Part shown: positions 1-8,800 of the stretch, piece after piece
Numbering within the stretch: the stretch's first letter is position 1
Layout of the letters: each line of letters opens with the position of its first letter
Assembly: GCA_020426425.1 (NCBI GenBank)
Contig: JAGQQB010000016.1
Location: forward strand, 1-17,866
Origin: Planctomycetaceae bacterium
GTDB taxonomy: Bacteria > Planctomycetota > Planctomycetia > Planctomycetales > Planctomycetaceae
Direction of reading: 5' to 3'
Length of the DNA: 17,866 bases
Notes under the pieces: model-generated
Database searches by the model: none
What the model saw: only the letters and a program-made list of their open reading frames with translations
What the model was told of the DNA's origin: nothing
Program-made: the position numbers and the translations under genes

Positions 1-342
1 CTGCTGATACCCCATCGCCAGCCCATTGCCCTGACTGCCGCGAACATCGAACACCACGGCCCCCTGCTCTGCCAGCCGGGCCGTTTCGATATCGTTGATT
101 GCCACCGCCTCGACCGTCCCGAGATGTTCACGGACCGGCCGTTGATCGCGCAGGTGTCGTTCGACCACCTGAGTCAGAAATTCGCGATTCCGCTCCGCTC
201 GAATCTGTGTGGCGACGTAGTATCCGCCCCAGGCAAGACCGCCCGCCAACAGTAGGGCGAGGACAGGAAACAGAAATCCCCCCTTCTTGGGCTTCGTCGG
301 CGCTGATGGGGGAGCAAATGGATCGAAAGCGAGCTGATTCAT
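1..342 (-). CDS. Single-pass membrane protein, 5' part only; possibly Coa1-like
   Basis: The reading frame is open from an ATG at 342 to the window edge, giving the first 114 residues. An AGGA lies four bases before the ATG. Residues 1-21 are Pro/Lys-rich and probably cytoplasmic, residues 22-42 form one membrane segment (GFLFPVLALLLAGGLAWGG), and the rest is soluble. The soluble part runs VREHLGTVEAV and then GAVVFDVRGSQGNG, a layout resembling the small anchored domain of the Coa1 family (cytochrome oxidase assembly factor 1). That resemblance is from memory and weak, and the end of the domain lies outside the window. It is transcribed away from the acyltransferase at 681, so the two share an upstream region. 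Being a real gene is likely; the family is uncertain. Confidence 0.6.
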   Translation of the reverse strand, partial: MNQLAFDPFAPPSAPTKPKKGGFLFPVLALLLAGGLAWGGYYVATQIRAERNREFLTQVVERHLRDQRPVREHLGTVEAVAINDIETARLAEQGAVVFDVRGSQGNGLAMGYQQ

Positions 343-680
343 TGAATCCTGGCCGGGTTGGTCGTGGGTGGGGATTCCCTCAAGAGATGTGGTGCAGAGC
401 ACACTCTCCACTTTGCCAGCGCCGCTGGACCGATGTCAACGTGCAATTCGCTACAGGCCCGCTATTGCGGTATACGAGCTCAACAGACTGTTAGATCTGG
501 CACGCCCCACACATCCCTCAGGAACCGGTGATCACCAGACCAAACACGGACACAGAGTCCCCACGACCGATACTACGTCCACAGACTGATCTTGGTCTGC
601 CTCCCAAGTTCCAGTACCTTCCGCATCTAACGTGTTTTCAAGCCGTGAGATGGGGTGATTTCCGCACTGGAATTGACACC
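343..680. other. Divergent intergenic region with no convincing gene
   Basis: These 338 bases separate the leftward gene ending the window from the rightward acyltransferase and should hold both promoters. Short open frames here (for example 368-589 on +) give low-complexity Arg/Pro/Thr-rich translations with no recognisable domain. The only symmetrical elements I see are a 10-base palindrome GGTGATCACC at 527-536 and AACAG-A-CTGTT at 482-492. Neither can be tied to a known regulator. Confidence 0.5.
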
Positions 681-1445
681 ATGAAGTTACGCAACAAAAC
701 AGTCATTCGCTGGTGCGCATGCGTGCTCTCGGTCCTGTTTCGCGCGCTGTTCGCCACGCTCCGCGTTCGAATTCGTTGCGGTTCGCAAGGTCCGGTCCCC
801 TACGGTCACTGGGGAGATCAGCGATTCCTGATGTGCATGTGGCATGATGCGATCGCCGGGACCATTTTCGGCGGTCGTTCCCAACATCTGGCCGCGCTCG
901 TCAGCGGCCATGCCGATGGCGGCTACGTCGCCGATGCTCTCAAGGTGCTGAAGATTCGACCGATTCGCGGTTCCAGTTCTCATGGCGGCGCTGCCGCGCT
1001 GCGGGAGATGATTGAAGCCGCCTCCGATCACCACGTCGCCATTGCCACCGACGGGCCGCGCGGTCCCAGGCACGAAGTGAAACAGGGAATCGTTTATCTC
1101 GCGTCAGTCACCGGTCGCGGAATTGTCCCGATCGCGTTCGCATGTCAGAGTGCCTGGCATCTTCAGGGGCGCTGGACCGACCTCGTTGTTCCCAAGCCGT
1201 TCAGCACGGTTTGGCTCGTTTCCGAGGAGCCACTATATGTCCCATACCATTTAGATCGCGACGAACTCGAAGTCTATCGCGCTGAACTGCAGCAACGCAT
1301 GGACGCACTCAACCAGTGGGCGGACGATCTCGCCGCAGGTGAAATCCCCGATAGCGATGCGCCGCTCGTCATTGCTCCCGCATCAACGACCAGCCTGCGC
1401 CCCAACCACACATCATCCCGCACCTCCGACGCGCGCGCCGCCTGA
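681..1445 (+). CDS. DUF374 family lysophospholipid acyltransferase-like protein
   Basis: The 254-residue product belongs to the DUF374 branch of the LPLAT acyltransferases, which transfer acyl chains to lipid acceptors at the inner membrane. The family signatures are in order: MWHDAIAG at 53-60 (the active-site His-Asp region), SGHADGGYVAD at 75-85, IRGSSSHGG at 95-103, ATDGPRGPRHEVKQG at 122-136, and TGRGIVPIAF at 144-153. The hydrophobic N-terminus (about 9-26) could be a membrane anchor. The frame is open back to 528, but the added 51 residues are low-complexity and the family homology starts just after the ATG at 681, so I chose 681; no clear ribosome site precedes it. The last 35 residues are Ser/Thr/Arg-rich and probably disordered. 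A glycosyltransferase follows after 33 bases, suggesting an envelope lipid operon. The acceptor lipid cannot be told. Confidence 0.85.
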   Translation: MKLRNKTVIRWCACVLSVLFRALFATLRVRIRCGSQGPVPYGHWGDQRFLMCMWHDAIAGTIFGGRSQHLAALVSGHADGGYVADALKVLKIRPIRGSSSHGGAAALREMIEAASDHHVAIATDGPRGPRHEVKQGIVYLASVTGRGIVPIAFACQSAWHLQGRWTDLVVPKPFSTVWLVSEEPLYVPYHLDRDELEVYRAELQQRMDALNQWADDLAAGEIPDSDAPLVIAPASTTSLRPNHTSSRTSDARAA

Positions 1446-1462
1446 CCGCGCGGACCGCACGA

Positions 1463-1478
1463 GGCGAATGGATTCGCC
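1463..1478 (+). promoter_or_regulatory. Perfect hairpin directly abutting the glycosyltransferase start
   Basis: GGCGAA, loop TGGA, TTCGCC forms a perfect six-pair stem whose last base is next to the ATG at 1479. The only Shine-Dalgarno-like bases (GAGG, 1461-1464) overlap the left arm, so the folded mRNA would hide the ribosome site. This is seen directly; a regulatory role is inference. Confidence 0.35.
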
Positions 1479-2327
1479 ATGCCTTCATCCTTGATCATCA
1501 TCCCCTGCTACAACGAACAGGAGCGCCTCCAGAGTGAGACGTTTCTGGAGTTCACGCGACAGCATCCACACATTCAGATGTTATTCGTGAACGATGGCAG
1601 CACCGATAATACACTCACCGTGTTGCATGGGTTGGCTGCTTCGGCACCGCAGTCAATCGATGTCTGCGATCTGCCCCAGAACGGCGGCAAGGCGGAAGCT
1701 GTGCGTCAGGGGATGCTTGCGGCCCTGACGACTTCAGCGGACACCATCGGCTTTCTGGATGCTGACCTCGCGACCCCACTCGACGCGATTCCGACGTTTC
1801 TCGATGTGCTCAACCGACGTCCAGACATCGACATTGTGCTGGGGTCGCGGCTGAGCCTGCTCGGCCGTCGGATTCAGCGACAGCCCAAGCGCCGACTCCT
1901 CGGACGGCTGTTCGCGACCGTCGCATCACACGTGCTGTGGACCCCCATCTGTGACACACAGTGCGGAGCCAAACTGTTTCGCAACACCCCCCTGCTCCGC
2001 GATGTTCTCAGCCAGCCGTTCCTGGCCCGCTGGATTTTCGACGTCGAACTCCTGGCGCGCATGAAGCAGTTGCGGCAAGAGCAACAACTCTCGCCACTCA
2101 ATGAAGTCGTGTTCGAACAACCACTCGATGTATGGCGTGAGGTCCCCGGCTCAAAACTCAAAGCGACCGACTTCGCGAAGGCCCCCTGGGAGCTTGTGCA
2201 GATCTACTCCCGCTACCTCAGCCCCTGGGCAGAGGCGTCCCAGCTGCAATCCTACCCACTGCCAGTGATGCGTCCCTTCGAAGGAACAACAGAAACCGTA
2301 CGCCGCCCGCAACGTCGTGCTGCCTGA
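1479..2327 (+). CDS. Family 2 glycosyltransferase (dolichyl-phosphate glucosyltransferase-like)
   Basis: The 282-residue protein is a GT-A fold glycosyltransferase. Visible motifs: IIIPCYNEQERL at 6-17 (nucleotide-sugar entry strand), VNDGSTDNT at 37-45, NGGKAEAVRQGM at 68-79, the metal-binding DAD in FLDADLATP at 92-100, GSRL at 122-125, and DTQCGAKLFR at 159-168 followed by WIFDVELLARM at 185-195. The last two blocks are typical of the DPG/DPM-synthase-like group, which moves a sugar from a nucleotide donor to a polyprenyl phosphate at the cytoplasmic face. There is no C-terminal membrane segment, so it should be soluble or peripheral. The C-terminal 40 residues are not conserved in character. 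It lies 33 bases after the acyltransferase and its end approaches or overlaps the next gene, so the three are probably one transcript. Donor sugar and acceptor are unknown. Confidence 0.88.
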   Translation: MPSSLIIIPCYNEQERLQSETFLEFTRQHPHIQMLFVNDGSTDNTLTVLHGLAASAPQSIDVCDLPQNGGKAEAVRQGMLAALTTSADTIGFLDADLATPLDAIPTFLDVLNRRPDIDIVLGSRLSLLGRRIQRQPKRRLLGRLFATVASHVLWTPICDTQCGAKLFRNTPLLRDVLSQPFLARWIFDVELLARMKQLRQEQQLSPLNEVVFEQPLDVWREVPGSKLKATDFAKAPWELVQIYSRYLSPWAEASQLQSYPLPVMRPFEGTTETVRRPQRRAA

Positions 2328-2379
2328 GCAGCGTGCCCTGATTGCACCAACTGCCATTCTCGACCAACTCCGCCCCCTG

Positions 2380-3114
2380 ATGTCCTCCCCGATCGAAATC
2401 ATTCCCGTGCTCGATTTGATGGGAGGAATCGTTGTGCGTGGTGTCGCGGGAGAAAGGGAGCGCTACCAACCGAACCAGAGCCGCTGGTCCGATTCTCCTG
2501 ATCCGCTGAAGACGGCTCACGGAATTCGTGAACGTTTTGGGTTCCGCCGCTTCTATATCGCCGACCTCGACGCCATCACCGGGAACGGCAATCACAACGA
2601 GACGTTGCGGCAACTCACGGAGTCTGGTTTCGAACTGCTGGTCGACGCCGGAATTCGCGCACCAGAGCAAGCCGAGCAATGTTTTGAATGTGGCGTACGC
2701 GAAGTGATCGTTGGCTCAGAGACACTGCCAAGCTGGACAGTGCTGGAGGATCTGCTGTCGACATACGATCCACAATGCATCCGCTTCAGCGTTGATCTCA
2801 AACAGGGGCGTCCCTGGGGTCCACTGGGAGCCAGTCTCAGCGCGGTCGATCTCGTCAATGAAGTCGTCGCCCGCAACCTCAGCCACCTGCTGCTGCTCGA
2901 TGTCGCCGCCGTCGGCACCGGAAGCGGCGTAACAACCCTCGATCTCTGTCGCACCGTTCGGGCCGCACATCCCGGCGTACATCTGATCACAGGGGGTGGC
3001 GTGCGTCATGACGAAGATCTCACCGCTGCCCATTCCGCCGGCGTCGATGCCCTGCTGATCGCTTCAGCTCTGCACGACGGCCGACTTTCCTTGCCACAGC
3101 AATCCCAGCCGTGA
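2380..3114 (+). CDS. HisA/HisF-related TIM-barrel protein
   Basis: With the ATG at 2380 the product has 244 residues, the normal size of a HisA barrel. The N-terminus reads IIPVLDLMGGIVVRGVAG (from residue 8), carrying the first HisA-type catalytic Asp (D12); the second (D139) is in FSVDLKQG. Phosphate-loop glycines appear in LLVDAGIR (87-94) and ITGGGVR (203-209). The IPVLDLMGG.VV wording matches the divergent HisA/HisF-related family (TIGR00734-type) of methanogens, methylotrophs and planctomycetes rather than true HisA, which reads IPAIDLKGG. That family has been linked by context to methanopterin-dependent C1 genes, but no such gene is here, so its reaction is unknown. A GTG at 2317 in the same frame would add 21 residues and overlap the glycosyltransferase by 11 bases; the extra residues have no barrel character, so I prefer 2380. 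Confidence 0.82.
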   Translation: MSSPIEIIPVLDLMGGIVVRGVAGERERYQPNQSRWSDSPDPLKTAHGIRERFGFRRFYIADLDAITGNGNHNETLRQLTESGFELLVDAGIRAPEQAEQCFECGVREVIVGSETLPSWTVLEDLLSTYDPQCIRFSVDLKQGRPWGPLGASLSAVDLVNEVVARNLSHLLLLDVAAVGTGSGVTTLDLCRTVRAAHPGVHLITGGGVRHDEDLTAAHSAGVDALLIASALHDGRLSLPQQSQP

Positions 3115-3204
3115 CAAGGCCAGCCCGGCGAACTCGGCCAATTCGCCTCCCCACAGCAGAGAACAGTCGCCAGCTGTCGGATCGCCCGGTAGAATTCGAT
3201 AGTC

Positions 3205-3217
3205 GCACCTTAGGTGC
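3205..3217. promoter_or_regulatory. Perfect dyad upstream of the HtrA-like gene
   Basis: GCACCT-T-AGGTGC is a perfect 13-base dyad, 42 bases before the chosen start at 3260 and directly before an alternative ATG at 3218. It could be an operator or a chance palindrome; no regulator can be named. Confidence 0.25.
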
Positions 3218-3259
3218 ATGGCGATGTTGCTATCTCTTATGGCTGAGTTGGGGAAGGCC

Positions 3260-4282
3260 ATGTCCCGATTGATTCCCGTCTGCGGCTTGCTGTTCGCGTT
3301 GACCCTTGCGCTCCCTGCTACTGAGGTGGCCGCGCAGGATCCATACGAACGACTCCGCGATGCCTATCTGGTGACCGGAACGCGGTTTCGCAACGCATTT
3401 CGCGAAGTCGTCGCCCCGACCCGTGAGTCGACCATTCAGATTCGTGACGGCGATGGCAAGCCAGTCGTGCTGGGTGTCGTGTTGTCCGCTGATGGTGAAA
3501 TCCTCACCAAAGCGAGTGAATTGCCTGAGGAATTCCGTGTGCAATTCAGCGATCGTCGCGAACTGCCGGGGACTTTGCTGGCGAAAGACGAGTCGTACGA
3601 TCTGGCGCTTGTGAAAGTTGAGGCAACGGATCTACATCCAGTTTCATGGAAGCCACAGGCACTTACCGAAGGCCAGTGGTTGATCACGCCAGGGATGAGT
3701 GACTCGCCGCTGGCAATCGGGGTGATGAGCGTCCAGCCTCGCAAGATCCCAGACACTGGAATTCATGGCGTCCTGGGCATCGAACTGGAACGCAATGGCG
3801 CGGCGACCATTCGCCGCGTGTTTGAGAATAGCGGCGCCGCAAATGCTGATCTGCGCACCGGAGATGTCATCCTCGAACTCAACGACCGGGAAATGCCAAC
3901 CGGGGGCGATGTGATCGCTACCGTCCGCAAGTTCCGACCTGGAGAAACGCTCGCCCTCAAGATCCGTCGCGACGAGGAACTCCTCGATGTCTCGGTCACG
4001 TTGACTCACCCCTTTGGGGATTTCCTGTCACGCATCGCGATGCAGGACCAGCTCGGAGGTGCGCTGAGCGATCGCCGCGACAACTTCCCCTCGGCCCTGC
4101 AACATGACGCAGTCCTGCGTCCCCGTGATTGTGGCGGACCAGTCCTGAACCTCGATGGGGAAGCGGTCGCACTGAACATTGCGCGCGCGGGAAGGACCGT
4201 GACCTACGCGATTCCCGCAGCAGATGTGCAGCGCGTGGTGGACAAGTTACACAAGTCGAGCAGTGCTGGACAGCCGCGGTAA
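3260..4282 (+). CDS. Exported HtrA-like pseudo-protease with a PDZ domain nested inside the trypsin fold
   Basis: The 340-residue protein starts with a clean signal peptide (MSRLIPVCGLLFALTLALPA, cleavage probably after VAA at 25). In-frame ATGs at 3218, 3224 and 3239 would only lengthen the n-region, and GGGGAAGG precedes 3260. Residues about 55-165 align with the first half of DegP/HtrA: GVVLSADGEILTKASEL, where the catalytic His of TNNHV is Ser86, then YDLALVKVE with the Asp retained (D114), then GVMSVQPRK matching GIVSA.GR. A PDZ-like domain follows (about 170-248: VLGIELERNGAATIRRVFENSGA, then LRTGDVILELNDREM). The second protease half then returns: LQHDAVLRPRDCGGPVLNLDG, where the nucleophile of GNSGG is Cys291, and ends VTYAIPAADVQRVVDKL. 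It is probably periplasmic and a non-canonical or dead protease acting by binding. It converges on the gene at 4300. Confidence 0.8.
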   Translation: MSRLIPVCGLLFALTLALPATEVAAQDPYERLRDAYLVTGTRFRNAFREVVAPTRESTIQIRDGDGKPVVLGVVLSADGEILTKASELPEEFRVQFSDRRELPGTLLAKDESYDLALVKVEATDLHPVSWKPQALTEGQWLITPGMSDSPLAIGVMSVQPRKIPDTGIHGVLGIELERNGAATIRRVFENSGAANADLRTGDVILELNDREMPTGGDVIATVRKFRPGETLALKIRRDEELLDVSVTLTHPFGDFLSRIAMQDQLGGALSDRRDNFPSALQHDAVLRPRDCGGPVLNLDGEAVALNIARAGRTVTYAIPAADVQRVVDKLHKSSSAGQPR

Positions 4283-4293
4283 CGACCTTGCGC

Positions 4294-4322
4294 CGTCTGT
4301 TACTCCGCCAGCGAAACAGACG
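4294..4322. terminator. Inverted repeat at the convergent gene ends, possible two-way terminator
   Basis: CGTCTGTT (4294-4301) and AACAGACG (4315-4322) form a perfect eight-pair stem with a 13-base loop. It lies 12 bases after the stop of the rightward HtrA-like gene and spans the stop codon of the leftward peroxiredoxin-like gene. Neither side has a T-tract, so it is not a textbook intrinsic terminator, but the position between convergent genes fits. Confidence 0.4.
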
Positions 4323-4929
4323 CAGTTCCGCTGGGCCACTCGCCGTGGATCAATTGCGTGATCGCCGCCTGTGGATCAGCCACCGGCGCCGGAAATCCAT
4401 CGACAGGGTCCATTGCAACCATCTGATTGCGATCGATCAGGAACAACCCTGTCCGCGTCGACTGCCGCTGCTCATCGAACAGGCCGTACAAGCGATGCGT
4501 GGGCGCGGTGATCGGGCTTTGCAGATCCACATCAGTCAACAACGGAAAACCGACCTCCCTACCAAGGCGTTTCTCCGCCTGGCGATTCGCGTACGGCGTC
4601 GCCAGACTGACCCCCACAAGTTGGATGCCTGCCGCCTCGATTGCCTCTGCCTGATCAATCAGTGGACGTAAGACCGAATCGTGGTCGGCGCCGAGTTCCC
4701 CATCAAAGAACACCAGCACCAGCCGTGTGCGCCCGAGATAGCGCTGAAACTTGACCAGTTCGCTGTGCTGATCATTCAGCTCAAAATGGGGCGCGAACCG
4801 CCGCGCCGATGCGGTCGTCTGCCGGGGATCCAGCCGCCACTGATCGAGTTGCCGCCGACGCCAGCCGACAATCGCGGCAAGAACACCACCAGCCACCAGC
4901 AAAAACAAGAGTCTGCGGTCCAGCTTCAC
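4300..4929 (-). CDS. Membrane-anchored thioredoxin-fold (AhpC/TSA-like) protein lacking cysteine
   Basis: The 209-residue product has a membrane anchor at residues 7-22 (LLFLLVAGGVLAAIVG) with positive charges on both sides, then a soluble domain with peroxiredoxin layout: APHFELND at 46-53, the strand LVLVFFDGELGADHDSVLRPL at 70-90, IQLVGVSLATP at 102-112, VGFPLLTDVD at 126-135, THRLYGL at 144-150, and TGLFLIDRNQMV at 160-171. In true peroxiredoxins the segment after the first strand carries the peroxidatic Cys (T/S-x-x-C); here it reads GELGADHD, and the protein has no Cys at all. Peroxidase activity by the usual mechanism is therefore excluded, and the fold is probably used for binding. 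It starts 23 bases after the NfeD stop on the same strand, so the two are likely co-transcribed. The fold is fairly sure; the role is unknown. Confidence 0.75.
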   Translation of the reverse strand: MKLDRRLLFLLVAGGVLAAIVGWRRRQLDQWRLDPRQTTASARRFAPHFELNDQHSELVKFQRYLGRTRLVLVFFDGELGADHDSVLRPLIDQAEAIEAAGIQLVGVSLATPYANRQAEKRLGREVGFPLLTDVDLQSPITAPTHRLYGLFDEQRQSTRTGLFLIDRNQMVAMDPVDGFPAPVADPQAAITQLIHGEWPSGTASVSLAE

Positions 4930-4952
4930 AGAGCACGCCGTGGTGGTTGAGC

Positions 4953-5570
4953 CTACACAAACGGATTGAGTTCGTCGGAGTCTTCATCGATCGTCGTCGA
5001 TGGTGGGGCCGCGTCCCCCTCCCCGGTCGGTGCCCCCTCGCTCGCATCACCGTGCGGAGTTGTTGGATTTGCCGTCGCGACTTGGACCACGACCCGCGTT
5101 CCATCGACACCCGTCACAACCACCGCAGTCCCCGACTCAATCATGATTGCGTCCGCCACGGCATGGAGTCGCTCCCCATGAACGAGAACCATGCCTCCGG
5201 GCGTCATCAGTGACAGTGCCGTGCCGTGTTGACCAACGAATGCCTGCAACCGCGCGGTCTCGCGTTGATACGGCGTCACCTCTTCTGCCGTCGGCGCCCG
5301 GAGCAGCACGCGATTGCCCAGCGACGTTTTCGTAAGTAACTGAAACGCTCCGTACATTGAACTGGGAATGACCACGGCCAGACTCGCGACATAGGCGCCA
5401 AACAAGACGGGACTCGTCGCATACCAGGACTTGTACGCAAAGTAGACCGACCCGGCGAAGCACCCGACGCACATGATCGCGATCATTCCTCCCGACGGGA
5501 CGAACAGCTCCGCGAAGATCAGGGCCACCCCCGCCAACAGCAACAGGATCGTAATCAGTTGAGGATCCAT
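4953..5570 (-). CDS. NfeD family membrane protein
   Basis: From the ATG at 5570 the protein has 205 residues. Residues 4-27 are the first membrane segment with the NfeD signature LIFAELFVPSGG (17-28); further segments are about 29-46 and 55-73. The C-terminal soluble domain is the OB-fold: FVGQHGTALSLMTPGGMVLVHGERLHAVAD (111-140), then IESGTAVVVTGVDGTRVVVQV (144-164). The tail (165-205) is Gly/Pro/Asp/Glu-rich and probably disordered. Short NfeD proteins usually act with a flotillin-like SPFH protein in membrane microdomains; no such partner is visible here. A GTG at 5585 could add five residues, but GGA lies seven bases before 5570, so I prefer the ATG. The gene is followed by the cysteine-free peroxiredoxin-like gene. 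Confidence 0.85.
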   Translation of the reverse strand: MDPQLITILLLLAGVALIFAELFVPSGGMIAIMCVGCFAGSVYFAYKSWYATSPVLFGAYVASLAVVIPSSMYGAFQLLTKTSLGNRVLLRAPTAEEVTPYQRETARLQAFVGQHGTALSLMTPGGMVLVHGERLHAVADAIMIESGTAVVVTGVDGTRVVVQVATANPTTPHGDASEGAPTGEGDAAPPSTTIDEDSDELNPFV

Positions 5571-5841
5571 CGATCGTTCCGGCACCAGATCATCTTCGGG
5601 ACACTCCTACTCCGCAATCAGGCACGGAGCCGCGACCAGCGCCGCTCTCGTATTCTAGGTCACCCGGCGAGAATGGTCTCTCCCAAATGGGGTCTGGTCC
5701 ATTCAAAACGCTTCCCACCGAGCCTGAAACCATGGAGCTGATTTCAAGTTCAGACCGTGAATCTCCTGGCCAATCTGCTAGGAGGCGAAACTCGTCGATA
5801 CGCAACGGTTTGCCCAGACAGCAGATCCAAGACGTCGTCGA

Positions 5842-8800
5842 CTAATTCCGTGTCGCCAGTTCGTCGAGGCCGAACAGCACTCGAGCCAGGATCGTCCAGG
5901 CCGCCGCCTCGGAATTCTCGTCGGCATCGTTGCCGGAAATGGCGTTCGCATCGAGTTCGCCTGCGGCCAATCGCCTGCGTTGTGTGGCGATGAACTCCGA
6001 CAACCGAGCCTGCTCCAAAGAATCTGGTGAGCGAGAGAGGACGCGTTCGAATGCCGATTGTAGCTTGTCGTCATCACTCCCAGCGGTAACGGCCAGTTGC
6101 CGCCCGAGCGCTTGCGCCGCCTCCAGGAACATTTGATCGTTCAAGAGCGTGAGCGCCTGAAGTGGCGTATTGGACCGTTCGCGACGAGCCACGCACGATT
6201 CCCCCGTCGGCGCATCGAACGTTGTGTACATCGCAAACGGAGCGGTTCGCTTCATAAACGTATACAGACTGCGACGATATCGATCCGGTCCTTGACTTGC
6301 GGACCAGTGCGGACTGCCGTACGCCGCTTCGGTCACGCCATCTGGCTGAGGTGGGCGCACGCCCGGCCCCCCCTTGGTGTAGGACAACAGACCAGCTGCG
6401 CGCAGGATGCTGTCACGCAAGACTTCCGCCTCCAATCGAGGACGCGCCGCCCGAGCCAGCCACACGTTCTGCGGATCGAGTTCCAACGTTGTCTGATCCA
6501 CCGCCGACGACTGCCGATACGTTGCGCTGAGCACCATCAACCGATGCAACCGCTTCAGCGACCAACCTTGTTCCATGAATTCCATGGCGAGCCAATCGAG
6601 CAATTCGGGATGTGAGGGGGGCGCCCCCTGAGTCCCCAAGTCATCCACAGTCTCGACAAGTCCCCGACCAAACAGCGCCGCCCAGTGCCGATTCACGACA
6701 ACTCGCGCGGTCAATGGGTTCTCTCGGGAGACGAGCCAGCGTGCTAAACCCAGTCTGGTCCGTGGCTGATCAGCGGGCCAGTCATGCAACACTGCGGGCG
6801 TTGCTGGGGCGACCTGAGCCGCTGGTCGCAGATATTCCCCGCGTTCATGGAAGTGGGTCGGTCGCGGGTTCTCTGGCGGACGTTCTCGGAAAACGAGTGA
6901 CGTCGGCAACGCCAGCGGTTCGCGAAGTCGACGAACTTCCGCTGCCGGTCCGCTCAATTCCGCCACCTGTAACAAGAACTCCTGAGACAGCCGCTGCCGC
7001 TGATCAGGCGTCAGCAACGCCTCTGGCACAAGTAGCAAGGCCTCCACTTCGGCGGTTACATCCTGTGCGGCTGGGCCCCAATCCTCAGAAGTCGCCTGGA
7101 GACGGAAGCGACCGAGCGAACTGGAATAGTGTCGACCAAACTGCATCTTCAAGCGCAATTCAGCAGCTGCTGGAATGGGCTGGTCGGGAATGAACACCGC
7201 CGTGTGCCGCTCTCCCTGCCGACCATGCACCGACCAGCCAGTCTGAGGATCCCCATCCAAGGTCAGTGCGGCATTGACCGGGTTACTGCCAAACCGATTC
7301 TTACTGTAGCTCTCCGTCGCGCGCACGAACCGCACTGGCTGGCCATCTGCAAAGAGCTCGAACTCGCCCAGGAAGAAGTCCCCTTTGGTCCCTTCGTAGA
7401 ATGTTGTCCCAGGACCATGCGCCGGGAGTGAATCATCTGGGAGCGCTTCCAGTCGCAACGCGGCGATCTCCTGCTTTGCCCCCTCGAAGACCACTTCGTA
7501 CGTGTCCTGCTTGGTCGTGTCGCCCGAGGCGAGCACTGACCGATCAGGCAGGATCGTCAACAGCGGAAGATTGGAACTCGCCTGCTGCGGCAGCAGAGAT
7601 TGCCATTGAATCGTTTGCGCTCGCCCCACGGTCAGCCATTCAGTGAATCTCCGCTCGATGAGAACCTTGGAATCGGGTATGGACGGCGTCGCGTCTCCCT
7701 CCCAGATCCCCGCAGGATGCGGAATCGGCGCTGGCCACTGTTGGGCGAGTCCGGCCAGCAATTCCTCCGCCCGGATGCGATTCGCCTCTTCTCGCTGTTG
7801 CGTCGATTCATCCGGCAGATCGAGATCGATTTCGTCCGTATTGTTGAGCAATGCCATCAACTGGTAGTACTCCGTCTGCGAGACAGGGTCATACTTGTGC
7901 GAATGACATTGGCAGCAGAACAACGTCAGCCCCAACCAGGTGGTCCCGGTCGTCGCAACGCGGTCGTTCATCGCGTAGAAGCGAAACTCAAGTGGATCGA
8001 TGCCCCCTTCCTCATTGAGCATCGTATTGCGATGAAAACCGGTCGCGACCAGTTGGTCGATCGACGGCTCCGCTAACAGATCCCCAGCAATCTGCTCGAT
8101 GGTGAATTGATCAAATGGCAGATCACGGTTGAGCGCATCGACCACCCAGTCGCGGTACGGCCAGATGGACCGTTCGCGGTCCTTCTCGTAGCCATTTGTA
8201 TCTGCATACCGGGCGAGATCCAGCCACTTCCTCGCCCAACGAACGCCGTACTCCGGCGAGGCCAACAACCGATCAACGAGCGACTCGTACGCCGTTTCCA
8301 GCCCTTCTCGTTCCACCTGTTCCAGGAATGATTCCAACTCGTCTGGTGTCGGCGGCAAACCAATCAGGTCGAGCGAAACCCGACGCGCCAATGTTCGGGC
8401 GTCCGCCGCTGGCGATGCGACGAGCCCGTGCTTGGGCAACTGGGAACGTATGAAATGATCAATCGTGTTGACAGCCCCGGACTGATCCCCCAAATCTGGC
8501 ACAGCCGGGCGCACCGGCGGCACAAATGCCCAGTGCTGCTCATACTTTGCACCACCGGCGATCCAGTCTCGCAGCAGTTGGACTTCCCGCGCTGTCAATG
8601 GGGGATGCTGCGGCGCTGGTGGCATCCTCAAGTCGGAATCGTTGGTTGTGATTCGTGCGAGCAACTCACTGCGACCAGGATCGCCCGGAACAATAGCGGC
8701 TGTGCCACCGTGTTGCTGGGTGGCCGCCTCAAACGAATCAAGCCGCAGATCCGATTCCTGATCCGCTGTATCGGGCCCGTGGCAGGCAAAGCAGCGGCGG

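Noticed and set aside
673..678. Perfect TTGACA box just before the acyltransferase ATG
   Set aside because: It is two bases from the start codon, and no -10 box follows at the right spacing (the bases there are inside the gene).
3064..3261. 65-codon minus-strand frame across the gap between the HisA-like and HtrA-like genes
   Set aside because: It overlaps the ends of two confident genes and has no recognisable domain or ribosome site.
5571..5841. Open frames in the gap between the NfeD and PSD1 genes
   Set aside because: Short, without start signals or domains; the gap most likely holds the NfeD promoter and the PSD1 3' end.
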